A DNA stretch of 34,048 nucleotides from NCBI GenBank assembly GCA_022563405.1, contig JADFNK010000024.1, forward strand, positions 1-34,048, read 5' to 3'. A model generated the notes under the pieces. It worked only from the letters and a program-made list of their open reading frames with translations, did no database searches and had not been told where the DNA came from. The stretch comes from Gemmatimonadota bacterium (GTDB taxonomy: Bacteria; Gemmatimonadota; Gemmatimonadetes; Longimicrobiales; Gaopeijiaceae). Below are positions 6,803 to 15,768 of the stretch, in pieces (the stretch's first letter is position 1; each line of letters begins with the position of its first letter). Both the position numbers and the translations under genes were made by a program.

Positions 6803-9031
6803 TCACGGCCGCAGGTGAACCTTCATGCCGATCCTCAACTCGGCCGGATGGCCCGGGGTGAGGAACCGTTCAACCTCCTGGGTCGGGCCGCGCAGATTTT
6901 GGGACAGGATGCCGAAGGTTTGGTAGTCGGTGTCGAGAACGTTGGTGACTCGCAGGTAGAACACCGTCGCCCTGAAACTTCTTTCTACGCTCACGTCCAA
7001 GAGCACGTATCCAGCGAGCTTTCCGAGCGTTGCGTCGTTGCCTTCGTCCCCGACCAGGAACTGTCCACCGACCCACGCTCCGGTCAGTTCGAACGCGGTT
7101 TCGCTCAGTTCGTAACGCAGACCGAGGTTCGCCGTAAGGCTTGGAACCATCGGGAATCGGTCTCCAGGCTCCACTTGGGGGGGCGTCGGGTCGCCGGGGT
7201 CCGGGGGCCCGCCCGTCTCGTCGTCGTCATTGAGGAATGGCGCCGACAGGGTGGCCTCTGATTCGAAGGTAGCCCGGGTCCAGCCCATCGCCGTGCGCAC
7301 CGTCAAGGGAACGCTCGAAAACGGGACCAGCGACAGCGACGCTTCCACGCCGACCCGGCGGGTCCGGTCGAGATTCGTGAAGAACCCTCGTGTTGGCGTA
7401 TCGAGGTCGGTGACGTTGAAGATGTCGTCGCGGACCTCCGACCAGTACACGGTGACCTCCGCTTGGCTTCGGATCTTGGTCATCCGAAATCCGGCCTGCC
7501 ACGTGTCCGAGATGACCGGCAGCAACGGAGGGTCGGGTCCGAGCTCGAACGGAAGCTGGCAGGGGTCATCCGGGTCTGCGCACATCACTTCCAGTATCAC
7601 GGGGGCTCGAAACCCTCGACCATAACTCGCGAAGGCGCTCCAACCTCCGTCGAGGGTCTTGCTCAGGCCGATACCGCCGGAGAACTGCCTGAACTCGTTC
7701 AGCCCACTCCCCGACGGATCGAGGAGGTCCCGTACCGGAAGTTTGACGTAGTCGAAACGAAGGGATCCGTACAGCGAGACGGTTGGGCGGAACTTCCACC
7801 AGACTTCGCTGAAGGCGGCGAAATTGTTCTCGTCCGTCTCGAGATGTTCGGTCGTTGTCGGAATGATCGACGGAAATGTCTTGTTGGGAAGCGCCCGGAT
7901 CTGGATTTCCACGTCGTTCCGCGTCCATTCCACGCCGGCTGTGGTGATCAAGCTACCGGTGGGTTCGTAGGTGACCTGTGCGGTAGAACCCAGGGTGCGG
8001 ATGTCCGTGAGGCCCAAGGCATCGGGTTCGGTGATGTTGTCGTTCGACTGGCGGAAATCGACCAGTCGCCCGTACGCGCTTGCCTGGAGAGTCCAAGCAT
8101 CACCGAGTACGCGTTCGACCCGCCCGTTCAGGAAGTGAAGGACGGGACGGAAGAGATCACCGGAGCCGCCCGTGTACTGGAGTTCCCGGCGATCGTCGGG
8201 GGGGTCGGTGATGTCGGGTGGAAGCGGACCGCCGTCCAACCAGGACTCGGGCAGCGGGCCCGCACCCTCGAGGTGGTGGGAAGCGAACGAATAGGAGAGC
8301 CACCCGTCTGTTCTCTCTCCACGCCCGCCGACCTTGGCGAAGAGGCTGAGTTCCTCCGTGCTACTCAGCTGTCTCCAGCCATCGGACCGGTCGTACGATG
8401 CCGTCACGATTCCGTCGAACCTACCGATGGACTCCGACGCCACGACCGTTCCGCTCAACAACCCGAAGGAACCGCCCTCGAGCTCCATCTCGACCGATCT
8501 CTCCTGGCCTCGCCGTGTGACGATGTTGAGCGCACCGGCCAATGAGTTCCTTCCAAACGCACCCACCGAGCCCCGGATCAACTCCATGTGGTCGACCGCG
8601 GCCCCGGGGATCAACGAGAGGTGCACTTGTGACGCGTCGGCCTCGTTCACGCGCACCCCGTCGACGAACACGCTCACGCCCTGCGGGACGCCGACGATCG
8701 GGGAGAGCGCGAAGCCACGAAGGCGGACGTCGGGCTGCGAGGGGCTGCCGGTCTGGTTGGTAAAGCTCAGCCCGGCCGAGCCCGTGAGCGCCCGGGCGAC
8801 CGAAGAGCCCGTCGTACCTCTGAGGGTGGATCCGGCGATGACCTGAACCGGGAACGGAACCTCCGCGATCGGCACGGACCCGGTCCTCAGACGACCGATC
8901 TCGACCCTCAACTCGGGTAGCGAAAAGACGGAGTCGGCGGGCACCGGCGGTACGCGATCCTGCGCCGCGAGCGGGGCGGAGACGGTGAGGACGAGGGCGA
9001 CCAAAATGGCCCCGATCGCTTCAGCCTCCAT
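6803..9031 (-). CDS. TonB-dependent outer-membrane receptor
   Basis: A 742-aa protein. A signal peptide covers residues 1-23 (hydrophobic IGAILVALVLTVSA, then PLAAQ). A plug domain spans about 45-170 (VPFPVQVIAGSTLRG, RLRGFALSPI, VFVDGVRVNE, ELIRGSVGAFGRNSLAGALN). A long beta-barrel with many aromatic-ended strands reaches the C-terminus, LRIGMKVHLRP. It imports a substrate across the outer membrane using TonB energy. The ligand is not evident; the GVPQGVSVFVDGVR plug is siderophore/metal-like. ATG 9031 is chosen for the signal peptide and the good GGAGAGG ribosome-binding site. The start overlaps the end of ctaA by 11 nt, so it is the second gene of that operon. The overlap is built from a 15-bp tandem repeat. 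Confidence 0.92.
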   Translation of the reverse strand: MEAEAIGAILVALVLTVSAPLAAQDRVPPVPADSVFSLPELRVEIGRLRTGSVPIAEVPFPVQVIAGSTLRGTTGSSVARALTGSAGLSFTNQTGSPSQPDVRLRGFALSPIVGVPQGVSVFVDGVRVNEADASQVHLSLIPGAAVDHMELIRGSVGAFGRNSLAGALNIVTRRGQERSVEMELEGGSFGLLSGTVVASESIGRFDGIVTASYDRSDGWRQLSSTEELSLFAKVGGRGERTDGWLSYSFASHHLEGAGPLPESWLDGGPLPPDITDPPDDRRELQYTGGSGDLFRPVLHFLNGRVERVLGDAWTLQASAYGRLVDFRQSNDNITEPDALGLTDIRTLGSTAQVTYEPTGSLITTAGVEWTRNDVEIQIRALPNKTFPSIIPTTTEHLETDENNFAAFSEVWWKFRPTVSLYGSLRFDYVKLPVRDLLDPSGSGLNEFRQFSGGIGLSKTLDGGWSAFASYGRGFRAPVILEVMCADPDDPCQLPFELGPDPPLLPVISDTWQAGFRMTKIRSQAEVTVYWSEVRDDIFNVTDLDTPTRGFFTNLDRTRRVGVEASLSLVPFSSVPLTVRTAMGWTRATFESEATLSAPFLNDDDETGGPPDPGDPTPPQVEPGDRFPMVPSLTANLGLRYELSETAFELTGAWVGGQFLVGDEGNDATLGKLAGYVLLDVSVERSFRATVFYLRVTNVLDTDYQTFGILSQNLRGPTQEVERFLTPGHPAELRIGMKVHLRP

Positions 9032-9995
9032 GTGGGACCTCTCCGTGTGGAACCTCTTCGTGTCGGACCACTTCGGGATCGGCTGGCTCGCTCGCCGCAC
9101 CCGAGCCTTCCCCGGGCGCCCACGTCATCACCGCGACCCCTACCGTAACCGAGAGAATGCTCGCAGCCAGAAGCGTGTGAAGGGACACCGGAACGACGGC
9201 CAGGCGGGTATACACGGAGAGGAAACCAAGAAGCACCTGTAGGGTCACGAGAACACCCGCCGAGATGGCCAGAATACGCGCGGCGGAAGGACCCAGACTC
9301 CGCGCGGCCCGAACCGCGAGCGTCAGCAACGTGATCAAGAGGAGTATCCCCGTCACGCGGTGGCCGAAGTGCACGGCTACGGTCGCGGTCTGCAGAGGGG
9401 GGATCCACTGGCCGAGGCAAAGCGGAACGTCCGGGCACACCAGCCCGGCATCCATATGGCGGACGGCCGCTCCCAAGACCGACTGGAGAAACGTGAGAAC
9501 GGCGCCAGACACCGCCAGGGTTCGAAGTCCCGGGAGGTGCCCTCCGGCGCCGCTGCCCCCGCTCCAGCCTGGAGACGTGACCACAGTCAGGGCCGTCACC
9601 AATGCGAGAAAGAGGAAGGCCAACGCCAGATGTGTGGTCGAAATCGCGTCCGGAAGCTGCATCAGCACGGTGAGCCCGCCGAACAGGCTTTGGACCAACA
9701 AGAGTACGATTCCAGCCAGCGCCCACCTACGAATCGCTGGGCGACGGGCTTCGGGTTTCCAGGCCATGTAAGTCGCGGCCATGAAGATCAGGACGAGACC
9801 GCCAGCGACGAGACGGTGCAGGTGCTCCCAGAAAACGCCGCCCGTCATTTCGGGTACCATCGTCCCGAAACAAGTGGGCCAATCGGGGCAAGCGAGGCTC
9901 GACCCGGTGGCGTGAACGACGCTGCCGAGGAGCAACAGCCCGAGGGTCCAACCTGTCGTGATGTAAAATGCTCTATAATGTTGTTCTGAATTCAT
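9021..9995 (-). CDS. ctaA: Heme A synthase (COX15/CtaA family)
   Basis: A 324-aa polytopic membrane protein with eight predicted helices. It oxidises the C8 methyl of heme O to form heme A for cytochrome c oxidases. Family marks are visible in both halves: the paired-Cys extracytoplasmic loops ACPDWPTCFG (about residue 36) and VCPDVPLCLGQW, and the heme-ligand histidines in EHLHRLVAGG, STTHLALAFL, HFGHRVTGILL and SLHTLLAAS. The start is ATG 9995. The C-terminus after the last helix is a hydrophilic, repetitive tail ending EVVRH-EEVPH-GEVPH-GG. This tail results from a 15-bp triplication overlapping the start region of the following receptor gene. No ctaB or oxidase genes are in the window. 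Confidence 0.92.
   Translation of the reverse strand: MNSEQHYRAFYITTGWTLGLLLLGSVVHATGSSLACPDWPTCFGTMVPEMTGGVFWEHLHRLVAGGLVLIFMAATYMAWKPEARRPAIRRWALAGIVLLLVQSLFGGLTVLMQLPDAISTTHLALAFLFLALVTALTVVTSPGWSGGSGAGGHLPGLRTLAVSGAVLTFLQSVLGAAVRHMDAGLVCPDVPLCLGQWIPPLQTATVAVHFGHRVTGILLLITLLTLAVRAARSLGPSAARILAISAGVLVTLQVLLGFLSVYTRLAVVPVSLHTLLAASILSVTVGVAVMTWAPGEGSGAASEPADPEVVRHEEVPHGEVPHGG
9030..9074 (-). repeat. 15-bp tandem triplication at the ctaA/receptor junction
   Basis: Three in-frame units (9060-9074, 9045-9059, 9030-9044) encode EVVRH, EEVPH and GEVPH at the end of CtaA. Each unit carries a purine-rich GAGGT-like core. The last supplies the GGAGAGG ribosome-binding site and part of the ATG of the receptor gene. 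Confidence 0.75.
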
Positions 9996-10035
9996 CCAAG
10001 ATTCTCGCTCATATCTCGGCTCGGAATCAACCCTT

Positions 10036-10095
10036 CGGATGATATCACCTATCCGACCATGGATCGATTACATGGATCGATTAGAAAAACGATTA
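10036..10095. promoter_or_regulatory. Operator-like cluster upstream of the ABC exporter
   Basis: CGGAT (10036-10040) and ATCCG (10051-10055) form a dyad with a 10-bp spacer. Directly after it the 13-mer CATGGATCGATTA is repeated exactly (10058-10070, 10071-10083). A third CGATTA follows at 10090-10095, giving CGATTA at steps of 13 and 12 bp. The cluster ends 17 bp before the GTG of the exporter, in the intergenic space shared with divergent ctaA. The sequence is certain; regulatory use is inference. Confidence 0.5.
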
Positions 10096-10112
10096 CGTAA
10101 GAGGACGCTGCG

Positions 10113-11888
10113 GTGTCGGACCCAGAGCGCTTGACCCCCAAGGGGACCCTCGAGTTCCTCCGCCGGTTGGGCCCCCGCCTGCGTCCCTACCGGGCAGCGC
10201 TTCTTCTGGCTGGTGTCCTGATGCTCTGCAGCGTGGGTATTGGTCTGGCGTTTCCGCTGGTCGTCCAGCGGCTCCTCGACGCCGCCTTCCTGGCTGGGGA
10301 TTCCGCGCTCCTCAACCGCATCGCCATCGGGCTGCTTTTGTTGTTCGCCGCGTTGGCGGTGATCAATTTTTCCCAAAGTTATCTGACGGCTTCGGTATCG
10401 GAGAAAGTCGTGGCAGATCTGCGGCGGGACATCTTCGGCAGCTTGGTCTATCAGCCGCCCGGATTTTTCGCCAAACGGAGAGTGGGCGAGCTCTCTTCCC
10501 GGCTCGCCTCGGATTCGGGCTTGATCCAAGGTGTGCTCCGTTTCGGGGTTCCGGAGATCATTCGCCAGGTCACGTTCTTGGTCGGGGCCCTGGTGTTGGT
10601 GACGATCACCAATCCGCGGCTCACGGTGGTTACGCTGACGGCCATTCCGTTCGCCGCTTCGGTCGGGTGGTTTTTCGGACGTAGGGTGAGACGACTGAGC
10701 ACGAATATTCAGGATCGTTTGGCCGATGCGGTTGCAAGGGCGGAGCAGGTGTTCACGCAGATCCGAACGGTCCAGAGTTTCACGCGCGAGAGTTTCGAGA
10801 AAGAGGCGTACATGGGGGCGGTCAACCGGGCGCGTGACGAAGGCCTGCGGAGGGCGCTGGCGCGGGCCAGCCTCACTGGGGCGGTCACGTTCGCGGCGTT
10901 CGGAGCCATAGTCGGGGTGCTCTGGGTGGGGGGGCGCCTGGTCTTGGACGGGGCATTGAGCCCGGGGACCCTCGTGGCGTTCCTGCTCTATGCCGTCACG
11001 ATCTCGGCTGCGATCACGTCCCTTGCCGGATTTTGGGCGAACCTCCAGGAGGCCGCGGGTGCGGCGCAACGTATCTTCGAGATCTTGGACCACCCCGTGG
11101 CCATCGAGTCGCCCACCGAACCCAGGCGCTTACCGGCGCCCGTACGCGGCGTGGTCCGCTTCGAGGGTGTCACGTTCCGGTATGAGCCGGACCTCCCCAG
11201 GGTCTTGGACGGAATCGATCTCGTTCTGGATGAGGGAGCGACCGTGGCGCTCGTCGGGATCTCGGGATCCGGTAAGAGCACGCTCGCCTCGCTGATTCCA
11301 CGCTTCTTCGACGTCGAGGAAGGTTCGGTCACCTTCGACGGTATCGATGTCCGGGAGCTGGCACTCGATGATCTGCGGACTCGAATCGGGATCGTGCCCC
11401 AGGAGCCCATGCTCTTCGGTGGCACGGTCCGGGAGAATCTCGTGTACGGCAATCTCGAGGCGAGCCAGGCGGAGATCGAAGAGGTTTCACGGGCGGCTCA
11501 CGCCGCCGACTTCATCGAGACCTTTCCCGACGGATACGATCAGGTCGTCGGCGAGCGCGGTGTCACACTCAGTGCCGGGCAGCGCCAGCGGATAGCCATC
11601 GCCCGCGTGATGCTCGAGCGGCCCAAGCTTCTCATCCTCGACGAGGCGTCGAGCAGTCTCGATGCCGAAAGCGAGGCCCTGGTCCAGGATGCGCTGGAGC
11701 GTCTGATGGGAGGACGGACCACTCTGGTGATCGCCCACCGTCTCTCCACGGTGATCCGATCAGACCGGATTCTCGTCCTCGATGAAGGCAGGATCGTCGA
11801 CGAGGGCTCACACCGGGAGTTGCTCGAGCGGAGCGAGGTGTACGACCGGCTCTACCGGCGTCAGACGCTGGAGCCGGCGCTGCCTTGA
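10113..11888 (+). CDS. ABC transporter, fused permease-ATPase (MsbA/lipid or multidrug exporter type)
   Basis: A 591-aa half-transporter. A type IV exporter membrane domain with about six helices spans residues 20-310, including the family segment FFAKRRVGELSSRLASD. A nucleotide-binding domain covers 345-585: Walker A GISGSGKST at about 382, Q-loop VPQEPMLF, signature LSAGQRQRI at about 486, Walker B LLILDEASSSLD at about 507, and H-loop IAHRLST. It would work as a homodimer in the inner membrane, exporting a lipid, lipid-linked molecule or drug; the substrate cannot be told. The start is GTG 10113 with AGAGGA upstream. It is monocistronic, divergent from ctaA and convergent with the acyl-CoA dehydrogenase gene. 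Confidence 0.93.
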   Translation: MSDPERLTPKGTLEFLRRLGPRLRPYRAALLLAGVLMLCSVGIGLAFPLVVQRLLDAAFLAGDSALLNRIAIGLLLLFAALAVINFSQSYLTASVSEKVVADLRRDIFGSLVYQPPGFFAKRRVGELSSRLASDSGLIQGVLRFGVPEIIRQVTFLVGALVLVTITNPRLTVVTLTAIPFAASVGWFFGRRVRRLSTNIQDRLADAVARAEQVFTQIRTVQSFTRESFEKEAYMGAVNRARDEGLRRALARASLTGAVTFAAFGAIVGVLWVGGRLVLDGALSPGTLVAFLLYAVTISAAITSLAGFWANLQEAAGAAQRIFEILDHPVAIESPTEPRRLPAPVRGVVRFEGVTFRYEPDLPRVLDGIDLVLDEGATVALVGISGSGKSTLASLIPRFFDVEEGSVTFDGIDVRELALDDLRTRIGIVPQEPMLFGGTVRENLVYGNLEASQAEIEEVSRAAHAADFIETFPDGYDQVVGERGVTLSAGQRQRIAIARVMLERPKLLILDEASSSLDAESEALVQDALERLMGGRTTLVIAHRLSTVIRSDRILVLDEGRIVDEGSHRELLERSEVYDRLYRRQTLEPALP

Positions 11889-11919
11889 TGTCGCCGCCCT
11901 GACGAGAGGCCCGCCCCAT

Positions 11920-11991
11920 GAGCGTGTCCCGCCGCCTGAGCAAGTCCCGCCGCTCTAGCCAGTCTCGCCGCCTAGGCGTGTCCCGCCGGCT
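11920..11991. repeat. 18-bp degenerate tandem repeat between convergent genes
   Basis: Four 18-bp units (11920, 11938, 11956, 11974) share the core GTCCCGCCGCCT with few changes. Less clear copies may extend back to the stop of the ABC gene. The acyl-CoA dehydrogenase stop codon (11972-11974) lies across the third/fourth unit boundary. No hairpin terminator is evident between these convergent genes, so this GC-rich repeat is the only structure there. Confidence 0.65.
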
Positions 11992-13945
11992 CGCGGATGG
12001 ACTCCGGGTCAGGCTCCACCTGTGATGCGGAAGGGGTGTCCTCACCGATACTCTCGTCGTCGGCTCCCCCGTCGGGCTGCGGCACCCAGTCGGTGGTGAG
12101 CAGCCCCTCCTCCAGCCACTCGAAGGTTCCCTTCATCGCGTCCTGTGCGAGCTGGTATGTCACCACGTCGTTGTTGAAAAAGAGGTGACGGAACCGCTCC
12201 CGGATGCGCGTTCGGGAATGACGGCAGAATACGTCAGCGAGCTGATACGGAGAGCGGTCGGAGGGGTTTGCGTCCACCAACGCCTTCGCGTTTACGGTCG
12301 TGGCCACCATGACAAAAAGTTCGGCTCCGATCTCGACAATCCTGCCGAGGACCGCCTGTTTACGTTCCAGGCCGGGGCCGAAGCGGATCATCGCGTGAAA
12401 GATGGAGCGAGCGAGTCGGGCCGAGGCGCGATTTGCGTAACGCAGGTGCTTGGCTAGCGGGCCGAATTCTCGATAACGGGGCCACCGTCCCCACGTGAGC
12501 CAGCGGCTCGGGTACCACACGGCGTAGTGGAGTCCCGAGCGGACCAGCGCCGCTAGACGTCGGCTCATGGGGGCCTTGGGATCGATCAGATCTCCGGCGA
12601 CGCTCAGGTGGCTGTCGACGGCCTCCCGGGCGATGAAGAGCCGCATGATCTCACTGGAACCCTCGAAGATCATGTTGATGCGTGAATCCCGGAAACCGCG
12701 CTCCAGCGCATAGGGATATTCCCCCCGCTCCCGCAACGAATCGGCTCTTTCGTATCCTCTGCCTCCCCGGATCTGAATCGCGTCGTCGGCCACTTGGAAG
12801 CTGGTCTCGCTGTTCCACATCTTCGCGATGGCCGCCTCGAGACGAATGTCGAAGGTCTTGGCGTCGGCCATCAGCGCGGTGAGTTTGACCACGGAATCGA
12901 GCGCGAAGGTGTTGGCCGCCATCTTGCCCAGCATCTGTGCTACCGCACCGTGTTTGCCGACCGGCGCTCCCCACTGGATGCGCTCGGCGGCCCAGGTGCG
13001 GCTCACGAGCAGGGCGGCCTTGGCACCGGTGGCACAGAACGCGGGGATGGACAGACGGCCCGTGTTCAGCGTGATCAGGGCCAGCTTCAGTCCCTTGCCC
13101 TCACCCCAGAGCAGATTCTCCTTCGGGATCTTGACGTTGTCGAACGTCAGCACGCCGTTGGACAGGCCGTTGAGCCCCATGAACGAGCACGTTTGTACGA
13201 CCTCGACACCCTCCCACGCCGTCTCGACGATGAAGGCGGTGATCGGCTTGCGGCTTTTCACACCCTCTCTCGCCGGAGTACGAACCATGACCACGATGAT
13301 CTCGGCCCGTGGTCCGTTGGTGCACCAGAGCTTCGTGCCGTTCAGAATCCAGTGTTCGCCGTCGTCTGACAGCTCGGCGTGCGTGGAGAGATTGGCCGGA
13401 TCCGAGCCGACGTCCTGCTCCGTAAGGGCGAACGCAGAAAGCGCTCCTGCGGCCAAGCGCGGCAGGTATTTCCGCTTCTGCTCTTCCGTACCGAAATATA
13501 TGAGTGGCTGGGGCGCGCCGATGGACTGATGCGCCGAAAGAAACGCCCCGGTGGACGCGCACCGGCTACCCACGATGGCCAGAGCCTTGTTGTACTGATA
13601 TTGAGAGAGCCCGAGCCCCCCGTACTCGATCGGGATCTTGATCCCGAACGCGCCGATTTCGGCCAGGCCGTCGAGCACTTCCTGCGGCACCCACCGGTCC
13701 CGGTCGATGGCGTCCCCATCGATATGTGTCCGGGTGAACTCCTCCAGCTTCTCGAGGAAGGGCTGGGCGCGGGCCTCTACCTCTGGGTCTGGCTTGGGGA
13801 GGGGATGAACGAGGGAGAGGTCCAGTTTCCCGTTGTAGAGCCCACGAGCGAAGCTCCGATTCTTCCATTCCTTTTCGCGAGCGGCTTCCACCACCTCGCG
13901 TGCTTCCTGCTCGGTGGCGAGGCTCTTCCTGGATTCTTGCGACAT
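11972..13945 (-). CDS. Long/very-long-chain acyl-CoA dehydrogenase
   Basis: A 657-aa flavoprotein for the first step of fatty-acid beta-oxidation, acyl-CoA to trans-2-enoyl-CoA, passing electrons to ETF. Acyl-CoA dehydrogenase N-terminal (about 65-170), middle (about 172-275; FALTEQDVGSDP, ILNGTKLWCTNG) and C-terminal (about 285-440) domains are in order. The catalytic base is Glu 428 in MIFEGSSEIMRLF, placed as in VLCAD-type enzymes. About 200 further residues form a helical C-terminal extension, also typical of VLCAD/ACAD9-like enzymes, which are membrane-associated. The last 30 residues are acidic and low in complexity. ATG 13945 has a strong GGGGAGG ribosome-binding site. It lies downstream of the patatin-lipase gene, which suggests that released fatty acids may feed this enzyme. 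Confidence 0.93.
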   Translation of the reverse strand: MSQESRKSLATEQEAREVVEAAREKEWKNRSFARGLYNGKLDLSLVHPLPKPDPEVEARAQPFLEKLEEFTRTHIDGDAIDRDRWVPQEVLDGLAEIGAFGIKIPIEYGGLGLSQYQYNKALAIVGSRCASTGAFLSAHQSIGAPQPLIYFGTEEQKRKYLPRLAAGALSAFALTEQDVGSDPANLSTHAELSDDGEHWILNGTKLWCTNGPRAEIIVVMVRTPAREGVKSRKPITAFIVETAWEGVEVVQTCSFMGLNGLSNGVLTFDNVKIPKENLLWGEGKGLKLALITLNTGRLSIPAFCATGAKAALLVSRTWAAERIQWGAPVGKHGAVAQMLGKMAANTFALDSVVKLTALMADAKTFDIRLEAAIAKMWNSETSFQVADDAIQIRGGRGYERADSLRERGEYPYALERGFRDSRINMIFEGSSEIMRLFIAREAVDSHLSVAGDLIDPKAPMSRRLAALVRSGLHYAVWYPSRWLTWGRWPRYREFGPLAKHLRYANRASARLARSIFHAMIRFGPGLERKQAVLGRIVEIGAELFVMVATTVNAKALVDANPSDRSPYQLADVFCRHSRTRIRERFRHLFFNNDVVTYQLAQDAMKGTFEWLEEGLLTTDWVPQPDGGADDESIGEDTPSASQVEPDPESIREPAGHA

Positions 13946-14040
13946 CGTGGACCTCCCCGTTTTTCGGGCCCGGGCGGGAGTCGGTTTACAATCTCGTTAT
14001 GGACTAAATCTAACGCCGAAGACACTCAGGGTGTTCCTCG

Positions 14041-14086
14041 CATTCTTCAGACCGTCGGACTCGCATTTTTCAGACCGTCGGATCTG
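14041..14086. repeat. 23-bp tandem duplication at the patatin stop codon
   Basis: Units 14041-14063 and 14064-14086 agree at 19 of 23 bases, with core TTCAGACCGTCGGA. The unit nearer the gene contains the TGA stop of the patatin gene; the second copy, downstream, repeats codons SPTV plus a stop. This is a duplication of the gene end. Confidence 0.7.
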
Positions 14087-15311
14087 ACCCATCTCCCACG
14101 GCGCTGACGGCTCCGGCTCGGATGAACGCGTCGATCTCGTCGGCACGGGCCTCCGCGTCCGCGTCGCCGAGTTCGATGAGTCTGCGGAGGTAGTCCGGCT
14201 GAAAGAGCACCATGCTCAGAAAGTCCGGACTCTTGGTCTGCCTCGTACCGAGGCCGCGTGTAAGGAATCGGAAGGTCTTGGGGAGCTGAGGCTCGAACTC
14301 GTTCGCGAGGCGGCCCAAGTCGACCGAGGGCCGCAAGACCAGCAACCTTACAAGTCGCAGACCATCCCGCTCCTCGGATGGCAGCTTTTCCAATAGGTGG
14401 TTCAAGCGCTCGAGGCGGAGCGCGTCATGGTCCAGGAGATCGAGAAACACCGAGTTCAAGAGGACTCCCAGAACCTGGGCAGGAGGGGGGTAGCCCGTGA
14501 CCTCGGGAATCTGGGCCTCGGCCGCGGTCCGGTTGTAGCGCGTGGAGATCGCCAGGATTTTTTGCGCTCCTAGGTGAAGGGCCGGCGAAAGCGGGGCGGA
14601 GAGCCGCATGCCCCCGTCTCCGAAGTACTCGTCCCCGACTCGGATCGCCGGAAAGAACAAAGGCAGGGCCGATGAAGCCATGACGTGGTCGACGGTCATC
14701 ACGGTTTGCTGGGAGCGACGTTGGGGACGTGTCCAATCGTGGAGATCGCGTCCCTGGATCCACGTCAGCGACTGCCCAGTCGTGTAGCTCGACGTGCTCA
14801 GCGCGATCGCCTTGAGCCGCCCCAGCGCCAAGTTGTATTGGATGCCCGTCAACTCGCCGTCCACAGCATGGAGCACTTCGGAAAGGAAGTTCCTGAGGGG
14901 CGTCGTATCGACCAGGCCTTGCACACGGACGGTGCCACCGACCCCCCCCGATAGAAGCTGGAAGAGCCAGCGCATACCGATCCAGCCCAGGGACGGTGCG
15001 TCGACGCGAAATACCTCCTTTACGGTCAAGCGCTCCCACAGGGAGACCAACTCTCCAACGGCCTGGCCAAACGAACCGTGATGGGAAGCCAAGAGCGCGG
15101 CATTGATTCCGCCCGCGGACGCACCGGTGACGATGGGCACCTCGAGATCCGGGAAGCGCCGGGCGAGATACCGTAGGAACCCGACCTGGTAGGCCGCTCT
15201 CGCTCCGCCCCCGCCCATTACCAGACCGAGGTCGGGAACATCGTGAAGGGCAGGGTCAGCCCGCGAGGCGGTGTTCGCCGGGGAGGTCGGGCTCTCGGGT
15301 TGCGTGGTCAT
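14070..15311 (-). CDS. Patatin-like phospholipase
   Basis: A 413-aa Ser-Asp dyad lipid acyl hydrolase. Visible motifs: glycine-rich oxyanion loop GGGGARAA at about 33-40, nucleophile elbow GASAG with Ser about 65, and catalytic Asp about 232 in GDGGM. The C-terminal 150 residues (LLDHDALRLERLNHLL onward) are helical and common in bacterial rssA-like patatins. No signal peptide is present, so it is probably cytoplasmic or peripheral. The frame is open to 15392, but ATG 15311 is preferred because it does not overlap the upstream gene (stop at 15355) and homology begins after it. It has no clear ribosome-binding site. The acyl-CoA dehydrogenase gene follows 124 bp downstream, suggesting lipid turnover. 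Confidence 0.9.
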   Translation of the reverse strand: MTTQPESPTSPANTASRADPALHDVPDLGLVMGGGGARAAYQVGFLRYLARRFPDLEVPIVTGASAGGINAALLASHHGSFGQAVGELVSLWERLTVKEVFRVDAPSLGWIGMRWLFQLLSGGVGGTVRVQGLVDTTPLRNFLSEVLHAVDGELTGIQYNLALGRLKAIALSTSSYTTGQSLTWIQGRDLHDWTRPQRRSQQTVMTVDHVMASSALPLFFPAIRVGDEYFGDGGMRLSAPLSPALHLGAQKILAISTRYNRTAAEAQIPEVTGYPPPAQVLGVLLNSVFLDLLDHDALRLERLNHLLEKLPSEERDGLRLVRLLVLRPSVDLGRLANEFEPQLPKTFRFLTRGLGTRQTKSPDFLSMVLFQPDYLRRLIELGDADAEARADEIDAFIRAGAVSAVGDGSDPTV

Positions 15312-15354
15312 TCGCAATCGTGGGTCTTCGTAGGGAACGTCGGCCTTATCGGCT

Positions 15355-15750
15355 TCAGCCGAAAATCGAGGGCCGAATGGCGAGGATCCCACCCGCGATA
15401 AGCGCCAGTGCCACGAGTGCTCCGATGCCGTGGGGCAGGATCGACTTCGCCTCCTCCGGCCTCCGGCGCATGACCGACACCGGAATCTGAGCGGCGGCGG
15501 CCGCGAACACCATCATGGAGATGTGCCCGATCAGCACCGGTTGGAACCCCGCGCCCGACAACAGCAGGGCGAGCCCGAGAAGAATCTGCAGGTGTATGGT
15601 GCCGGCGAAGGCGGACGCCAGGATCCTGATCGTCTTGTCATAGGCCCGACCCGAAGCAACTCCGTACGTCGCGTAAAGAACGGTCAAGACACCTCCGAGC
15701 AGGATCAAGTAGCGCAGGCCCGAGTGTGCATTCAGAACAAAGTTACTCAT
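15355..15750 (-). CDS. Four-helix membrane protein, possible b-type heme protein
   Basis: A 131-aa protein with four hydrophobic segments (about 9-31, 43-65, 72-92, 106-126). A His lies near each helix end (AHSGLRY, TIHLQILLG, IGHISMM, LPHGIGAL). Regular His placement in four helices suggests heme b ligation, as in small cytochrome-b-like proteins, but no catalytic signature is seen and the function is unknown. ATG 15750 starts 18 nt after the stop of the large Asp-box protein gene, and the patatin gene follows after 43 nt, so all lie in one leftward operon. Confidence 0.7.
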   Translation of the reverse strand: MSNFVLNAHSGLRYLILLGGVLTVLYATYGVASGRAYDKTIRILASAFAGTIHLQILLGLALLLSGAGFQPVLIGHISMMVFAAAAAQIPVSVMRRRPEEAKSILPHGIGALVALALIAGGILAIRPSIFG

Positions 15751-15768
15751 CGTTTCGGTTCATCCCGG

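Noticed and set aside
7463-8545. 360-codon plus-strand ORF
   Set aside because: Antisense to the TonB-dependent receptor, whose plug and barrel motifs are clear.
10068-11093. 341-codon minus-strand ORF
   Set aside because: Antisense to the ABC exporter membrane domain; Arg/Gln/Glu-rich low-complexity shadow.
11884-11991. 18-bp repeats as a CRISPR array
   Set aside because: The units are directly adjacent with no spacers and the repeats are degenerate.
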